From Vespa crabro (Eukaryota; Arthropoda; Insecta; Hymenoptera; Vespidae), in contig NC_060978.1 of the NCBI RefSeq assembly GCF_910589235.1, positions 2,024,877 to 2,088,876 of the forward strand: DNA of 64,000 bases, read 5' to 3'. Of this stretch, positions 1-13,289 are shown piece after piece. How positions within the stretch are numbered: the stretch's first letter is position 1; each line of letters starts with the position of its first letter. Both the position numbers and the translations under genes were made by a program. The notes below the pieces were generated by a model. It searched no databases. It saw only the letters and a program-made list of their open reading frames with translations, and was not told the DNA's origin.

Positions 1-84
1 CTCCCTCCCTCTCTCTCTCTCTCTTTCTCTATCTTTCTCTTTCTCTGTCTCGTCAGATGGAAAAACATTAGTACCATATAGTAC

Positions 85-130
<46 letters not shown>

Positions 131-173
131 GTAAGAAAATCATATAATAATATTTTCATTGTAATTTTCTCAG

Positions 174-263
174 GAGCATGCCTTTGAGTCAAGTCAAAAG
201 TACAAGGAGGGCAAGTTCATAATCGAGCTCGCCCACATGATCAAGGAGAATGGATGGGAATGA
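174..263 (+). CDS. YPEL: Yippee-like protein (YPEL1-4 type), last exon only
   Basis: After a TTTTCTCAG acceptor, 29 codons and a stop read EHAFESSQKYKEGKF, then a segment ending HMIKENGWE. This is the nearly invariant C-terminus of the YPEL1-4 branch; YPEL5-type proteins end differently. Yippee proteins are small (about 120 residue) zinc-binding proteins with a cereblon-like fold and centrosome/nucleolus-associated roles; that is family knowledge. The paired Cys motifs lie in exons outside the window. The upstream intron holds a (TA)n tract. The fragment enters in phase 0 and looks intact. Confidence 0.9.
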   Translation, partial: EHAFESSQKYKEGKFIIELAHMIKENGWE

Positions 264-334
264 AACCTTCTTAGGGGAAATTTCGATTAATATTCCCCCT
301 GATCTTGAATCGCTTGCGTCGAACTTCGTTCATT

Positions 335-354
335 GATGATAATGATGATGATGC

Positions 355-398
<44 letters not shown>
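335..398. repeat. (GAT)n trinucleotide microsatellite
   Basis: About 20 near-perfect ATG/GAT units, just downstream of the YPEL stop and probably in its 3' UTR. Confidence 0.9.
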
Positions 399-1062
399 CC
401 TCTCCTATTGCGAAGACGAAGACGACGATTACGACTACGATGACGACAAATAGGAATAACGTCTTCGTTCTAATATCGTAAAGTGCGCGGCTCATCTTCA
501 ACCACTCCCTCTCATTCCCCTCATTCCCATCCCCACTCACTCGCTCACCTACCCCTTGTGTCCACTATCCTTACTCCTCGCCCTCATTCCACTATCTTCT
601 CACTACTTTCTCAAGTTCAAGCTGTGAACCAAATCCCCCAATCCACAACCCTCCTAATCCAATCCAATCCCAAGCCAACCTCCAAAACAACCCTCTCTTC
701 TTCACTCTCTGTCGAACCACCAACGAAAGTCTGTGATTTCATTTGTGATTTCTAATCTTAGTAACGTTTATGTTTCGGACAATTCGACGGCTTCGAATAC
801 AAGAACGAGGACGAGGAGGACAAGAACTAGAACGAGAATTAGAACGAGAACGACAAGAACGCAACCGATTTTTGCTTCTTTTCGATCGACTCGAAAGACG
901 AGCGATGACATCGGTGAATGATCCGCATTATGCGTATGCGGTTCCTATCCGCCGATAATATATTAATTGTGTAAAGAAATTTTATTTTTCGAAAGGACCG
1001 CGCGCACGCGCTCACTCTCTGACGCGGCCGCGCAATATATATATATATACACACACGCATAT

Positions 1063-1099
<37 letters not shown>

Positions 1100-1204
1100 G
1101 ATTATTAAATAAGACGACGATATGACATCGCGCGATTATGGTGAATATGATGACGACGATGGTGCCATGGTGGAAACAATAACAACTACAGCAACAACAA
1201 CAAC

Positions 1205-1244
<40 letters not shown>

Positions 1245-1734
1245 TTAATATTAATAATAATAACAATAATAATAAAGGGACCGGATAGCTCTGTTCGACC
1301 TCAGGGGTGCCCCTCCCTCCCCTCATATTTTCACTCACATCATTATTCTGTCGTTCGATCAGACGACAACGATGACAACGACGACGACGACAAAAACAAC
1401 AACAACAACAACAACAACTTACAACAAGCAAAAAGCAAACAAGCAAGCGTCGTGTCCGTATAGATATAATATGTTAAGAAATAAACGCGTGTGTGTGTGT
1501 GGGGCACCCCAAGGAGAATATCAGTTCTTAGAAATCCGTTATTCGCACTCGAAGTCAATCCTTTTAAGTGCAACGGAGAAAAAAAAAAGGAAAAAAAAAA
1601 TAAACAAGAACGGTAAACGAAAAAAATGAGCAAGAACAAAAAGAAAAGAAATGAAAAGGAAGGAAAAGAAGAGAAAAAGTAAGAAAGTAAAAGTAAAAGG
1701 AAGGAAAAGTAAAGTAATGACAAGTAAAGAAAAC

Positions 1735-1768
<34 letters not shown>

Positions 1769-2119
1769 CCACAACAACTAACACACACGTCGCTGAACTG
1801 ACCGCCTGCCTGCCGCGTCTATCATTGGAATTTCACTGCCGATATTCCTAACTATTAATTAAGAAGAATTATTGCGTTGTGCATAGACGACGCGAGAAAG
1901 AAAGAAAGAAAAAAAAAAAAAATATGGTAGTCTCTTAGTGTAGTTTACGTTTAATAGTATATTAACTGAAGAAGAAAACAAAAAGAAAAGAAAAAAAAAA
2001 AAAAAAGAATAAAAAAAGCCTATATTACAACATTATAGGACACCTCTCGTGGATGATAGAATATAAGTAATTAAGTAAAAGTAATGAAGAAGGGGTAAGT
2101 GAGAAAGAAATCGCATGGA

Positions 2120-2127
<8 letters not shown>

Positions 2128-2198
<71 letters not shown>

Positions 2199-2212
2199 GA
2201 GAGATATATATA
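2128..2212. repeat. (GA)n microsatellite
   Basis: About 85 nt of nearly uninterrupted GA dinucleotides. Confidence 0.95.
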
Positions 2213-2338
2213 GAGAGAAGAAAAAGGTCTGGTTATGTGTTGCGTGTACATGTTTGATTTTTATGTTCACCATGCCTGCCAAACTGTCTATTTGTCTACC
2301 AGTAGTTACTACTGTTACTAGAAATATTATAGCGTGTG

Positions 2339-2371
<33 letters not shown>

Positions 2372-2764
2372 ATATATATAACATGTTCACGTTTATGTTA
2401 ATTTTATTTTCTTTCATCGGCTCTTGCAGGGTGTGGTGCGACTGAATCTTTTATTGTAATGCCACTGGACTGCGCCTTCCTATGCACGCACTATAATAAT
2501 ACGTTAAAATGAAAAGAAAAAGAAAAAGAAAAAAAAAAAAAATAACATTATGGAACAAGACAATTGCTCATTACTTTTAACGTCGATCTCAATTGTAAAT
2601 ATTAAATAGGATTCTGTAATATCAATGATTTTATGAAAGCAGCATTTTCGTTCTGCTCAAAACTAAAAAAAGAAAGAAAAAGATATATATATATATATAT
2701 GTATATATGTATATATATATGCATGTGTATATGTGCATGTATATATAAATATATATTTATATAT

Positions 2765-2807
<43 letters not shown>

Positions 2808-5390
2808 GGTATGGTAATTGATCGTGAGAGACGATAAATTTTCTTTAATTATCGTAATAAACATCGTGGCTGGATGTGTGAAAAAAAAAAAAAAAAAAAA
2901 ATGAGAAAAAAGATTAATAATGACACAGTGACATTTCTAAGAATAATTTTCGTTAACGAAACTCGCATCACGAAAGTTTTGTTATAATGAGAATTCAATG
3001 TAATAATACGTTCTCAATTTAATTTATAATCTCTTCTTTTTTTTTTCTCTCTTTATTTTCTTTCTTTCGTTCTTTATTTTTTTTTTTTTTTTTATTTTTT
3101 ATTTTTTTATTTATTTATTTTTTTTTTTTTTATCACTTCGTTTCATGCGTAAGCTTCCAGCAATAGTTATGTCGTCGAACAATATGATACAAGTATATTC
3201 TCCGCGGATGTAACTATCAGAATTATTTTGTCGAGATATATTCATCGTATATACATACATCGTTGAGGAAAACGACAACAAAAAAGAAAAAAAAAAAAAA
3301 AAGGAAACGAAAAAAAAAACGAAAAAAAAAAAACAATAAAGTATTTTCTTCGCTCGTAACATACAACAGAGAGAAAACAAAACAAAAAAAAAAAAAAAAA
3401 AAAAAAAGATTATATGAAATTCGTACCTAAGCACATTCTCCTCTCTTCATAGGATCGACAAAAGTTGTGTAGTAAGAGATTTAATGTTTATCGATGCTGA
3501 TCAACGTGCATGCGTTTTTAGAAATCATGACACCGTTAGATATATGCATTCACGCGGGATAAATACGCGACACCGGCCAAATTCTTCTAATCGTCAACAA
3601 AATCGTGGACCTGAAGGTAGCAATGTTATTAATGGAAAAAAATATATGACGTAATTAATTTGTATTTTTAGCAAAGGAAAAAATAAAAAAAAATAAAAAA
3701 AAAAAGAAAAAAAAAGGAAAAAAAAGAAAGAATATGTACCAATCAAAGAAAAGAGAAATAAAATAAAATGAAATAAAAAGTAAAATTAAGAAAAGAAAAA
3801 AAACAAAAAAAAGAAGAGGAAAAAAAAAGAAGACGTAAAAAACGTGTCGAGATGCGAAAAGAAATTGTACAGAATTTGTCACGTCGTTTATCGTGGTATT
3901 TTTTTTATAAGTATACATCGAGAAATACAAAATATCGGGCATGTTAAAGCAAACTAGCAAAAAAAAAAAAAAGAAAAAAAGAAAAGAAAAACAAAACCCA
4001 AAGCTTCTTCTCAAAGGGGTTACTCTTAAAATGCATACATATGAAAGTGCAGTATATTCGTGTGTATGTTGTGAAACAACAAAAGAAAAGAAAAAATGCA
4101 AAAAAAAAAAAAAAGAAAGAAGAGAAAAAAGACAAAAAAAAAAAAAAGAAAATGGTTGAATGAATGTGCCGGCCTAAAATCCTCACGCTATCTCTTAAAG
4201 AGTACTTTTTATATCAACGTGCCGATGTCCTTATATCTGCACTCCTCCGAAAACCTTATTAAATTGTACCCAGCGACACTAATTCTTGTAGTTCTCTTCA
4301 GCCTCCACCCAACATTCACCACTACCACCATCACACGATTTTGCTTTGTAAAACATGTTCGTAATAAAAAAAAAACGGAAAAAAATTAATAAAAAGTAAA
4401 AAAAAAAAAAACAGAAAGAAATGCAAAGTATTCGATCATTCAATGCATCTTTAATTACTTCAAATCATTTCCAATGTCCGTGTTACGTGATCTATAATAA
4501 TGCGTACAGCGAACTGTTTTTAAAAAAAAAGGGATTCTATGTATTTTGCGTTTTATATAATGACATAATTATTGTACATATATGATGATTACTAAAGTTA
4601 TCGAGATGCTTTTTTTTTTTTAATTTTTTATTACTTAAGCTCTTCCAGTCGATAGAAATAATGATAGTATTTTTCTTTCGAAAAAGGTACACGCACGCAA
4701 GGTATAAAATCCACGAAATTTTCACAACTTTTTCACCAAAACCCAAACATATTTATACGCTGACTGGAATCAGAATAAAATGGATAAAATGATTATTCGC
4801 AATTCTTTCGAAAGGAAATGCGTCTAAGATTTTTGATTATCGACTGAGGATAAGTAGATTTTCTTTCGTACCGAGTAATGGTAAATCTGAAATCTACTTT
4901 ACCATTGACAAAAATACAATTTGACATATTTTAATAGAAAATTATTTATTGGAGCATCGTTAATAGACTAGAAAAGTGATATCGTAAAAGTATTACCTAA
5001 AAATTCGAAATAGAAAGTTGATTTTCCCATAATCATCTGTAATTAATAGAAGGACAAAGCTTCGTTACTAGTTATTCAGCACATACGAATTCGAAAGAAC
5101 GCTGATTGGTTACGTCGAAGTAATTGAGTATTTTGAACACGCATGCGTATTATCGTCACCTTGCTTATATCATCGAAGTATATATATATTACATATCTAT
5201 TATAATTAATTTTCTGTCATCGAGAAAGAATGCTGGATACATGGACGAACGATAAAACATATACCAAGAAGCAATTATTTCCTCGTACCTTAAAACGTAA
5301 ACAAAACGTTTATAATAAAGAAAAATACTGTGATGTGTTTTATGATTAATTGAAATCACATTAAACACTTTAAATATATTATTTCTCTCG

Positions 5391-5600
5391 TATATATAGT
5401 TTTATCGATCGATTATGTAATCAATCGATGAAAACAATCGAGTATAATTGTTAAAAGTAACACCAGACGGCGCATAAATCGGATGTTAGTTGAATAACGC
5501 TGTAGTTGGAGCTAGTAGAAATCCCTTCTGTCCCAACTAGACAGTAGTGGTTTTGATTATTTTTTTTTTCGTTTTTCCTTTTTTTTTCTCTGTCTCTCTG

Positions 5601-5661
<61 letters not shown>

Positions 5662-5964
5662 TTTTTTCTCTCCTTTTCTCTATCTCCTTACGTTTTTCAC
5701 TTTGTTTATATATTATGTTAAATTAAATTCGGTGTATTTTTGTATAGTTACGAGTACATAATATAAGAGCGAATGTGAAAGATGAAAAATGCGAAAGTGA
5801 AAACAGCAAGGTAACTATATAGAGATTAAAATCTTTAGATTGTTCGAACGATACTTGTTGCATGCGGTGCGTGACAAGCTGCATTTGTTTACATACACTT
5901 TGTATTTTAATGATTTTTCTCTTTCTCTCTCTTCCTCTCTCTGTCTGTCTCTCTCTCTCTTTCA

Positions 5965-6020
<56 letters not shown>

Positions 6021-6462
6021 CTCTGCCTTTTTCTCCTTCACGATCACGTTTACATAATATGATAAATTAGTAAAGTCGATTAGCATAAAGTAATAGCATT
6101 ATGAATGAAATTCATGGGCCTTGATTAAGAATGACTTCTGTATTGATTTTTTTCACCCCCTTGTATTCTCCCTAACTTCAAATAGCTTATAACATACAAA
6201 TATGTAGTAGAATGGTGTAGAAAAATTTTGTATTTAAAGATTATAAATATATATAACACTTATTTATAATATTAGGTTTATAAAATTGATTTATTTGTTG
6301 GTAAATAATATGTTTAATAATAATAATAATAATACAAATAATAATAATAGTAATGATGATAATAATGATAATAATGGATTAAGATATTTGAAATCAAACA
6401 TTTTTTTATTTTAATACTTGTGAAATTTAAAATATATTTAAAAGTTTATCTTTATATTTGTA

Positions 6463-6493
<31 letters not shown>

Positions 6494-6592
6494 GTATTTT
6501 TGTTTAATATTAATAATTTATTTATATATAACAGGGACTGTTCGGACCATTTTGGGGATCAAGGAGGATATTTTGATGTTGTCGTACGTCCA
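5391..6592 (+). promoter_or_regulatory. Probable promoter and 5' UTR region of the transposase-derived gene
   Basis: The region before the 6.6 kb gene has AGACGGCGC at 5465-5473, a short more complex island at 5460-5560, then two long CT tracts (5587-5656, 5924-6015). A good acceptor (AACAG at about 6529-6533) opens the first recognised exon, so an upstream 5' exon should lie here. I could not identify it. The exact transcription start is unknown. Confidence 0.35.
5924..6015. repeat. (CT)n microsatellite
   Basis: About 90 nt of CT dinucleotide with few interruptions. A second CT tract lies at 5587-5656. Confidence 0.95.
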
Positions 6593-7938
6593 ATGTTACA
6601 ACAAGGTCATGAAGGAGAGTTATGTGGTTGGTTAAAAGAAATGAGCTTAATTCGTACCGTTTCAAATTGTCCTCATTTGGATTGTAAAGGAAGAAGTTTG
6701 GTTTGGAATCCTGCCAGGATAGTTGATAAATATAATTGGACTTGTCCTGATTGTACTAAAAAACAATCTATCAGAGAGAAGTCCTTCTTTTTAGGGATAA
6801 AATGTGATTTAAAATTGTGCCTTCAATTGATATTAGGATGGTGTCAAAAGATTTCATATGAGGATGCTGCCTCTTATCTTGGTTAATAGTATTAATAATG
6901 TTTACAATTTTTAATGTCGAATATCTATAATAAAAAAAATATGTATTAAGAATTGTTACAATATATTTTCAGATATTAAAACTCATATAGTTAAGAAAGT
7001 CTATGAAAGATGCGATGAAGTTTCAGAAACGTATGTGATGAGCCATCCAGAAGATTGGATTCTTGGGGATAAGAGTACAATAGTAATCGTTGATGAATTC
7101 CCAGGGGGTTGTATGACTAGAAATTATATAGATACAAGTACTAATAAAAAACGTAACAATAATTCTCATACTATAGTGTGTATAGCTGAAGCAAATACTT
7201 TGCCACCCCGTATGTGGTTACATATGATAGAAGCAATTCCAGAGGTAAAAGAGTTAATGTTAAATGTATTTTTACATTTCTTTCTTTTTTCTTTTTTTCT
7301 TTTTTTTTTTCCTCTTACATCAATATTACATTTTCAGCCAATCAAAATGGATAATATAAAAAAGGATGTTAGTAAATGTAGTATGGTCGATGAGGCCTTG
7401 AAAGAAATAACACGGCACACAGTACCTGGAAGTTATATTATAGCTAATAATAAAGCTCGTTGCTGTAGCTATGAATCATTATTAGAATTAAAGCAATATA
7501 AAGTTATTAGCGTTGAACAATTACAAAAATTTGATCCCCCAGGAAAGGGTAAACTTCTTGAGAATTTAGGTAAATTCTTTTCTTATAATTTTTTCTTTTT
7601 CTTTTCTTTTTTTTTTTCTTTTTTTTTTTTTTTCCCCCCCCATGTATTTCACTGCAAATTTATTTATCACAACGTCTATTTTTTCTTTTTTTCTTTCTGT
7701 TTTCTCCTTTTTTTTTTTCTTCTTTTTTTTCTTTCCTTTTTTTTTCTTCTTCTTTTTTTTTTAAGAAACTATTTGGCAAACGGGAGTAGAAATATGTGAA
7801 GAAATTCAAGAAACTACCCATACATTGGGTCAACATATAATATCAAGGTATCTATGGAGACAAAGATTTGGTTCTTCGCCTTCAACGGCATTTCAATACA
7901 TGTTAAATCATATAGCTGAATGTTTTCGATTTTCTTGA
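6593..7938 (+). CDS. ISXO2/IS1595-like (Merlin-type) transposase-derived protein, probably domesticated
   Basis: Four exons (6593-6881, 6973-7244, 7338-7569, 7766-7938) join in frame to 321 codons. The first exon is open back to an acceptor at about 6533, so the start at 6593 is the first internal Met and a more upstream start is possible. Residues 26-54 form a zinc ribbon (CPHLDC, then CPDC). Next comes an IS1595-type helical segment (GWCQKISYEDAASYL). The DDE-like core has VDEFPGG (Asp137), and YLWRQRFG lies near the C-terminus. Where the family has SDGWxxY, this protein has IIANNKARCCSY (Asn224-Asn225), so the second catalytic Asp seems to be missing. A Glu (ENLETIW, about 265) remains. 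Three GT-AG introns, clean frames, and no terminal inverted repeats noticed argue for a host gene rather than a mobile copy. Its function is unknown; DNA binding is a guess. Confidence 0.75.
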
Positions 7939-9683
7939 ATTTGAATCATTCATCAATTCTATTGAATTTATTCTTTTATATTATCATTGTTATTTCCCTT
8001 ACTATTAATAATTTGGATATTACTGTTATACAGAAGGTAAATATTTTTGGATGAATAATCAAAAGTTAACATTTTTAGAATATATGGTAATAATGTTTTT
8101 TTTAAATATTACGATCTGTATAGATTTTAATACAGATTATAATGAAATAGCACAAAATATTTTCTAAATAGGATAATGAGAGTTAATATTTGAAAAGAAA
8201 AACTTTTTACAATATTAGCAAAAAAATTTTTAGAATCGTAAAAGATAGATTAAAAAAAAAAAAAAAAGAAAAAAAATAATAATGTTTTTGAAATTTTCTA
8301 TCAGCACTTTAACACTTTTGTGAAGATGGTTATTCGCAAATTAATGATATATTTTATATAAAATGTTATCTTATGGATAGTATAAATTTACTATCATTCA
8401 TGGTAAACACATATGCTACATGTCTTCCAATTAATTTTTGGAATTTTGTATATTAAATTGTATCTTTTAAAACAATTGTTGACATCTTATAGCTATATAT
8501 CATTATACAAGATTAAAAAAAGAAATTATCTTTATTTTGATTAAGTCTTAGATTGTATTTTTATGTACGTAATGTTCCAATGATATTTATCATTTTGATT
8601 TAACATATTATCATAGATGCAGTTGATGATTTGTACAGATTCCATCAGAAGACTGATGATATTGATGGTAATGGAATATTTCCAGATACTTTAATACAAT
8701 AATATGAAATACATTATTGCTCTTTTTTTTTTTGTTTTAATTCATGTTTTATTTCATGTATACTTTTTTCTTTTTTCTTCTTCTTTTTTTTTTTTTTTTT
8801 TTTCTTTTCTTTATTAATGTTCATGTGTATTGATAAAAAGGGAATATCTTAAAAGATTTTGAATTTAAATGTATCAAAGTATCATTTCAATCGACATATG
8901 AAATATTTTGATATAAAGGAAATGATAAAAATTATTATTGGTAATTTTTCTTGTAATTGAAAAAAAAAAAAAAAACATTGAATCTGAGATAATACTTTTT
9001 TTGTGAACATAAATAGCATCATATCCAAAGCATTTTACCAGTATTATAACAAATATAATTGTACATGCGTGGTAGCAGGATAAGTTTTTCTTAATCATGA
9101 AAAAAAACCATGAGAAATCATATGTTCTTGGATTAAGTTATGAATGGAATAACTTATATGAAGAACTATTGTTGTGATAGAAAAAAAAAAAAAAAAAAAA
9201 AAAAAGAAAAGAAATTATTGCTTCCATATATTCCTATTGATTTTTCATATTCTATATTTATTTCCACTTTTTATATTTTAATAAAGATTTAAATTTTCAC
9301 CAAAAATATTCCTCCTCAATTTATATATTAAACAAGTAATAATCATTTGATTTCTGAAAACGTAACGCATGAAGATTCCACTGAATTCTACCAAAGTACG
9401 TTACTATTGTTTTTTAGACTTGTATAATGATATTAGAGACGCCTATTCTTACTACTCGATATTTTTAAAATAAAATGTTCTCATTAAGGGACTTTTGATA
9501 TTTTTTTCAAAGATGAAATTTGTAGCAATACTGTTATGATTATGTTTTTTTTTTTTTTTACTATATAAATTAGTAAGTTAAGTACATAGAAATGTATTAA
9601 AAATTGTTAAGCACATGATAAGCACACATTCTTTATATTACAAAATGTAATTTGTGATAAAAATAAATATAACTATATATTGT

Positions 9684-9727
<44 letters not shown>

Positions 9728-9921
9728 TATTTTTTTTTATTTTACATATAAGTACAAAAGATCTACAAAGATTTGCACATAATACATATAAAGGTAATAT
9801 AAAATATCTTTCTTTTTTTTTTTTGTTTTTACACGATATATTATAATTACTTACATAAGTTTCATTGTAATAGCAATGACGTTATGCATTATTAAATGCT
9901 AATTAATAGATAATATTCAGA
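7939..9921. other. AT-rich 3' flank between convergent genes
   Basis: This holds the likely 3' UTR of the transposase-derived gene and, from the right, that of FGGY. It contains poly-A/T runs and (TA)n at about 9690-9720. No coding or RNA gene seen. Confidence 0.6.
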
Positions 9922-12352
9922 TCAGGCATTTATTTCTTCATTCATAAATTTATCATAATCTCTCTGATCTTGAACCATTCTTTTAAAAACCTCGTATTTT
10001 CGTAAATGATATCTACAATGAGAAAAAAGTTTTGCAATTGAAAAAAAAAAAAAAAAACAAAAAAACCACATTCAAGATCAAAATAAATAATAAGTAATAA
10101 ATAATACTTACTTGTAACATTCAGTTTGTGGTTGTATAACTTGTGCTTCACCTCCCATTGACTTTATAGCAGCGTTCATAGAAACAAATTCCCTTGCGGC
10201 ATATGATCCGAGAATAGCTGCACCTATTAAAACTGATTCCTTTTCTATAGGACAAAGTACAGGTAAGGCCAAAACATCGGCTTGAATTTGAACAAACAAT
10301 GGATTCTGACTAAGACCACCGCAAATTAATATACTTTCGATTTCATAACCAGCGGCTATCAAAGTTTCCAAAATATATTTCGTACCATACTGAAATAATA
10401 ATAATAATAATAAAAAGGAGAAAAAAAAAATATATATATATATATAAATACAATTATTAGATGAAATATGCTTGTAAAATAAAAATTTTACATTGTACCG
10501 TCAATGCTTGTATCGTAGCTAGATATAATATTGCTAAGTTTTCCTCATCCACTGATAAGGAGAGACCTGAAACCTTAATTAAAAGAAATTATACGTATTA
10601 TTAAATTATAATATAAATTTTAATTATTCATTAGTTATCTACCATTCCTTTGAGCGTTGGATCAGCAAGAGGAGAACGATTTCCATGGAAATCGGGCCAA
10701 ACATGAACATATTTTGTTAAATAGGATACATTTTTTATATTCTTTTTATTTGCCATAGTTTGCAATAATCCAGATAAATATTGTTGAATGTGCCTGAAAT
10801 AAATAATGTTATTACTATATCCATATATAGTACGTACTGTTATATTAATCATTAATGCTTTGAAAATTACATATTATTTTCTAAAGATTTCAGGATCTTA
10901 GGAGTAGCAGGATGTGTGTCAATCACATGGTCAAGTAATTTTCCAGTTGCACTTTGACCACCTTCGTGAAGCCATAAGCCAGGAATCATAGCACTATAAT
11001 AAGGTCCCCAAATACCATTAATAAATATTTTATCTTCATTTACAGCCATGTGACATGTTGATGTACCGCATATAAGTGCTGCAATTTTGTAATAAAATTT
11101 TGTCCATCTTCAAAATATATAAATACATGTTGAATTTTTTATTTTATTTAATATTTTACATACCCAATCGGCTAGATAATTTATTAGATATGCCAGGAAC
11201 TGTACAACCTATCATACCAAGTCCACCAGCATGTGCGTCAATAAGGGAAGTACCTACTGCTGTTCCCTTTAAAAGTCCTAATTCTAATGCTGCTTTTGCA
11301 GATAATCCTTGACCAACCGGTTCTCCAGGTGCTTTTACCTTATTACCTTTAGAAAAATAATACTTTCATTTATTTTATAGGATAACATAAGAATTTAGTA
11401 TAATATTATATGAGATATCAGAGAGATTAATGATACCTAATTTACTCCAATTATTTTCTTTAAGATCTTGTAAACCAATTTGATTAAAAAAGTCTTCCTT
11501 CCAACCATTTACACCTGGTTCAGCATAATAATTCCACTTACAAACCAAAGAACACAAAGATCTATAAATATAAAGAAAAAAAAAAAAAACAAATATGCAC
11601 GCACACGTAAAAATTTTTATATTTTAATTAACAAAAAAAGAAAAACAAAATATTATTACCTCGATTCAGAACCAGTTGCTTTCCAAGTAAGAAAATCTGG
11701 AAGATCAAAAAGTAATGCCGCGCGATTCCAAGACACTGGTAAATTGTTTTTAAGCCAAAGCATTTTAGGAGTTTGCATTTCTAAAGAAACTTTCCCACCT
11801 ACGTAACAAAGTATATCATGCCTAAGACAATTAATAAAATCTGCTTCTTTTTGAGCTCTATGATCCATCCAAAGTATAACATTTTGTTTATCTTTTCCTA
11901 GAAATATTATTTATGAGTAAAAAATGTCATTTATAAATGTTCATTTGTCTAATTGTCTAATTATTTTTTTACCTGATGGACTAACACTGACTGGTAATCC
12001 ATTTTTGTCTATGGCTACTAAAGAACAAGTAGCATCAAATCCAATACCTTTAATATTATTGATTGAAGTGCCTTCTGTAACTGTCTAAAAAAAAAAACAA
12101 AAAATAAAATAAAAACAAACATAGAGTACTATTTAAAAATATACTAATTTAAAATTATTAATAGCAATTACTTACCTTTACTACTTTACAGACAGCACTC
12201 CAAATATTATCAGAAGATTGTTCATAAAAATCTTTCACAGGATTAAAAATCTCAAGAGGGCATACTGCAACTTTTATAATTTTTCCATTTAAAGAAACTA
12301 ATGCAGCTCTTGCACTTCCGGTTCCTACATCAACGCCCACAAAATAGTTCAT
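9922..12352 (-). CDS. FGGY: FGGY carbohydrate kinase domain-containing protein (ribulokinase-like)
   Basis: Ten exons: 12352-12176, 12084-11973, 11897-11660, 11561-11437, 11346-11164, 11078-10871, 10793-10643, 10573-10499, 10389-10112, 10012-9922. They join in frame to 545 residues, matching the roughly 550 expected. The start opens directly with the phosphate loop (MNYFVGVDVGTGSARAAL). Other FGGY landmarks are WMDHRAQKEAD, DLPDFLTWKATG, the catalytic-Asp region LIDAHAGGLGM, CGTSTCHMAV, VWPDFHGNRSPLADPTLKGM, and the C-terminal ILICGGLSQNPL and GAAILGSYAA of the second ASKHA lobe. Eukaryotic members, including yeast YDR109C, phosphorylate D-ribulose as cytosolic metabolite repair; the activity is inferred from the family. 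All key motifs are intact. It lies head-to-head with POP5. Confidence 0.95.
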
Positions 12353-13289
12353 GATTTTACTTCCTCAAATTTCTGTACTTAAGAATATTGTATTGTTCAT
12401 TAATAAAAGCCAACTGAATATTCTGTACAGAGAAGAATCATTATGAATTTTAAGCAATAACTTATATGGTTATCAGTTGAAAGAAGCATGCTCTAATCAT
12501 GTATTTAGATTTTAATGTCATATGACCCTGAGATAATGTTGACCTTAGCAAATCATAATATAATGAATCATTATAAAAATATTAATGGACATAGATGAAA
12601 TATTTTTTTGTTTTAACTCAACAAAACTTCAATAAATAATTAATACCATTAAAGATCATACAGTATTACAAATATTATATATTTGAATTATTAAATGCAA
12701 CATCATTTACATTTTTATACACATCTTATCAAAGTAAGATTTACTGTGACTTAGGTTTGTCTTAAGATATATTATATGTCATTTACTTACTTTCAAGATA
12801 AGATATGAGTGACGTTTACGTAGTAAACTGTTATGCATCACTGTATAAAAAATTGACATTCTCTACATGTTACCTTGACTCTCAATAACATCATCTTTTT
12901 ATGCAACGTTGTTATGGATTATTCCCTTCGTTATTTTCTGTACTTAATAATTTATTAATAACATATGAAGATAAAATGTTATTTATAAGAAAATTTTTAC
13001 ATAAACGTATTATAAACGTAAAAATAATTATACAGATACAATGTTATTAATTATAATGGCTTTCACTACCGTACATTTTTCAAGAAAGCCACGTGTGCAG
13101 TAAGCATGTGCGTCTATTATTGACCTAACCATTAAACAACTTGATAGACCAAGATAATGAATTCAAGTTTCTCATATTTATAACTAATTGTAAAAATATA
13201 AATATAATTGATTATTATATTTAATAAATGGTATTATATGCGTGATTTATCCATTATATTTTAAAGATATAAAATATATGACATTTATA
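12353..13289. promoter_or_regulatory. Shared intergenic region of the divergent FGGY and POP5 genes
   Basis: 937 bp separate the two start codons, so both promoters must lie here or just inside. The DNA is AT-rich and far less repetitive than most of the window. A perfect E-box, CACGTG, sits at 13090-13095, about 195 bp before POP5. No clear TATA box in a convincing position and no small gene seen. Co-regulation is inference. Confidence 0.5.

Larger units (their letters stand above)
264..5390. other. 3' UTR of YPEL and low-complexity intergenic sequence
   Basis: No supportable coding region. The stretch holds (GAT)n at 335-398, (AAC/AAT)n at 1192-1275, more AAC repeats near 1390 and 1740, (GA)n at 2128-2212, (TA)n at 2684-2810, and many poly-A/T runs. 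AATAAA occurs near 1480 and 2868. The first few kilobases are probably YPEL 3' UTR. Long open frames here translate only the repeats. Confidence 0.6.

Noticed and set aside
1122..1851. Several open frames of poly-Ile, poly-Thr, poly-Leu or poly-Val
   Set aside because: They are translations of AAT/AAC microsatellites and poly-A DNA on both strands, with no coding signal.
6534..7938. An active, mobile Merlin transposon
   Set aside because: Three introns, an apparently altered catalytic residue and no terminal inverted repeats noticed in the flanks.
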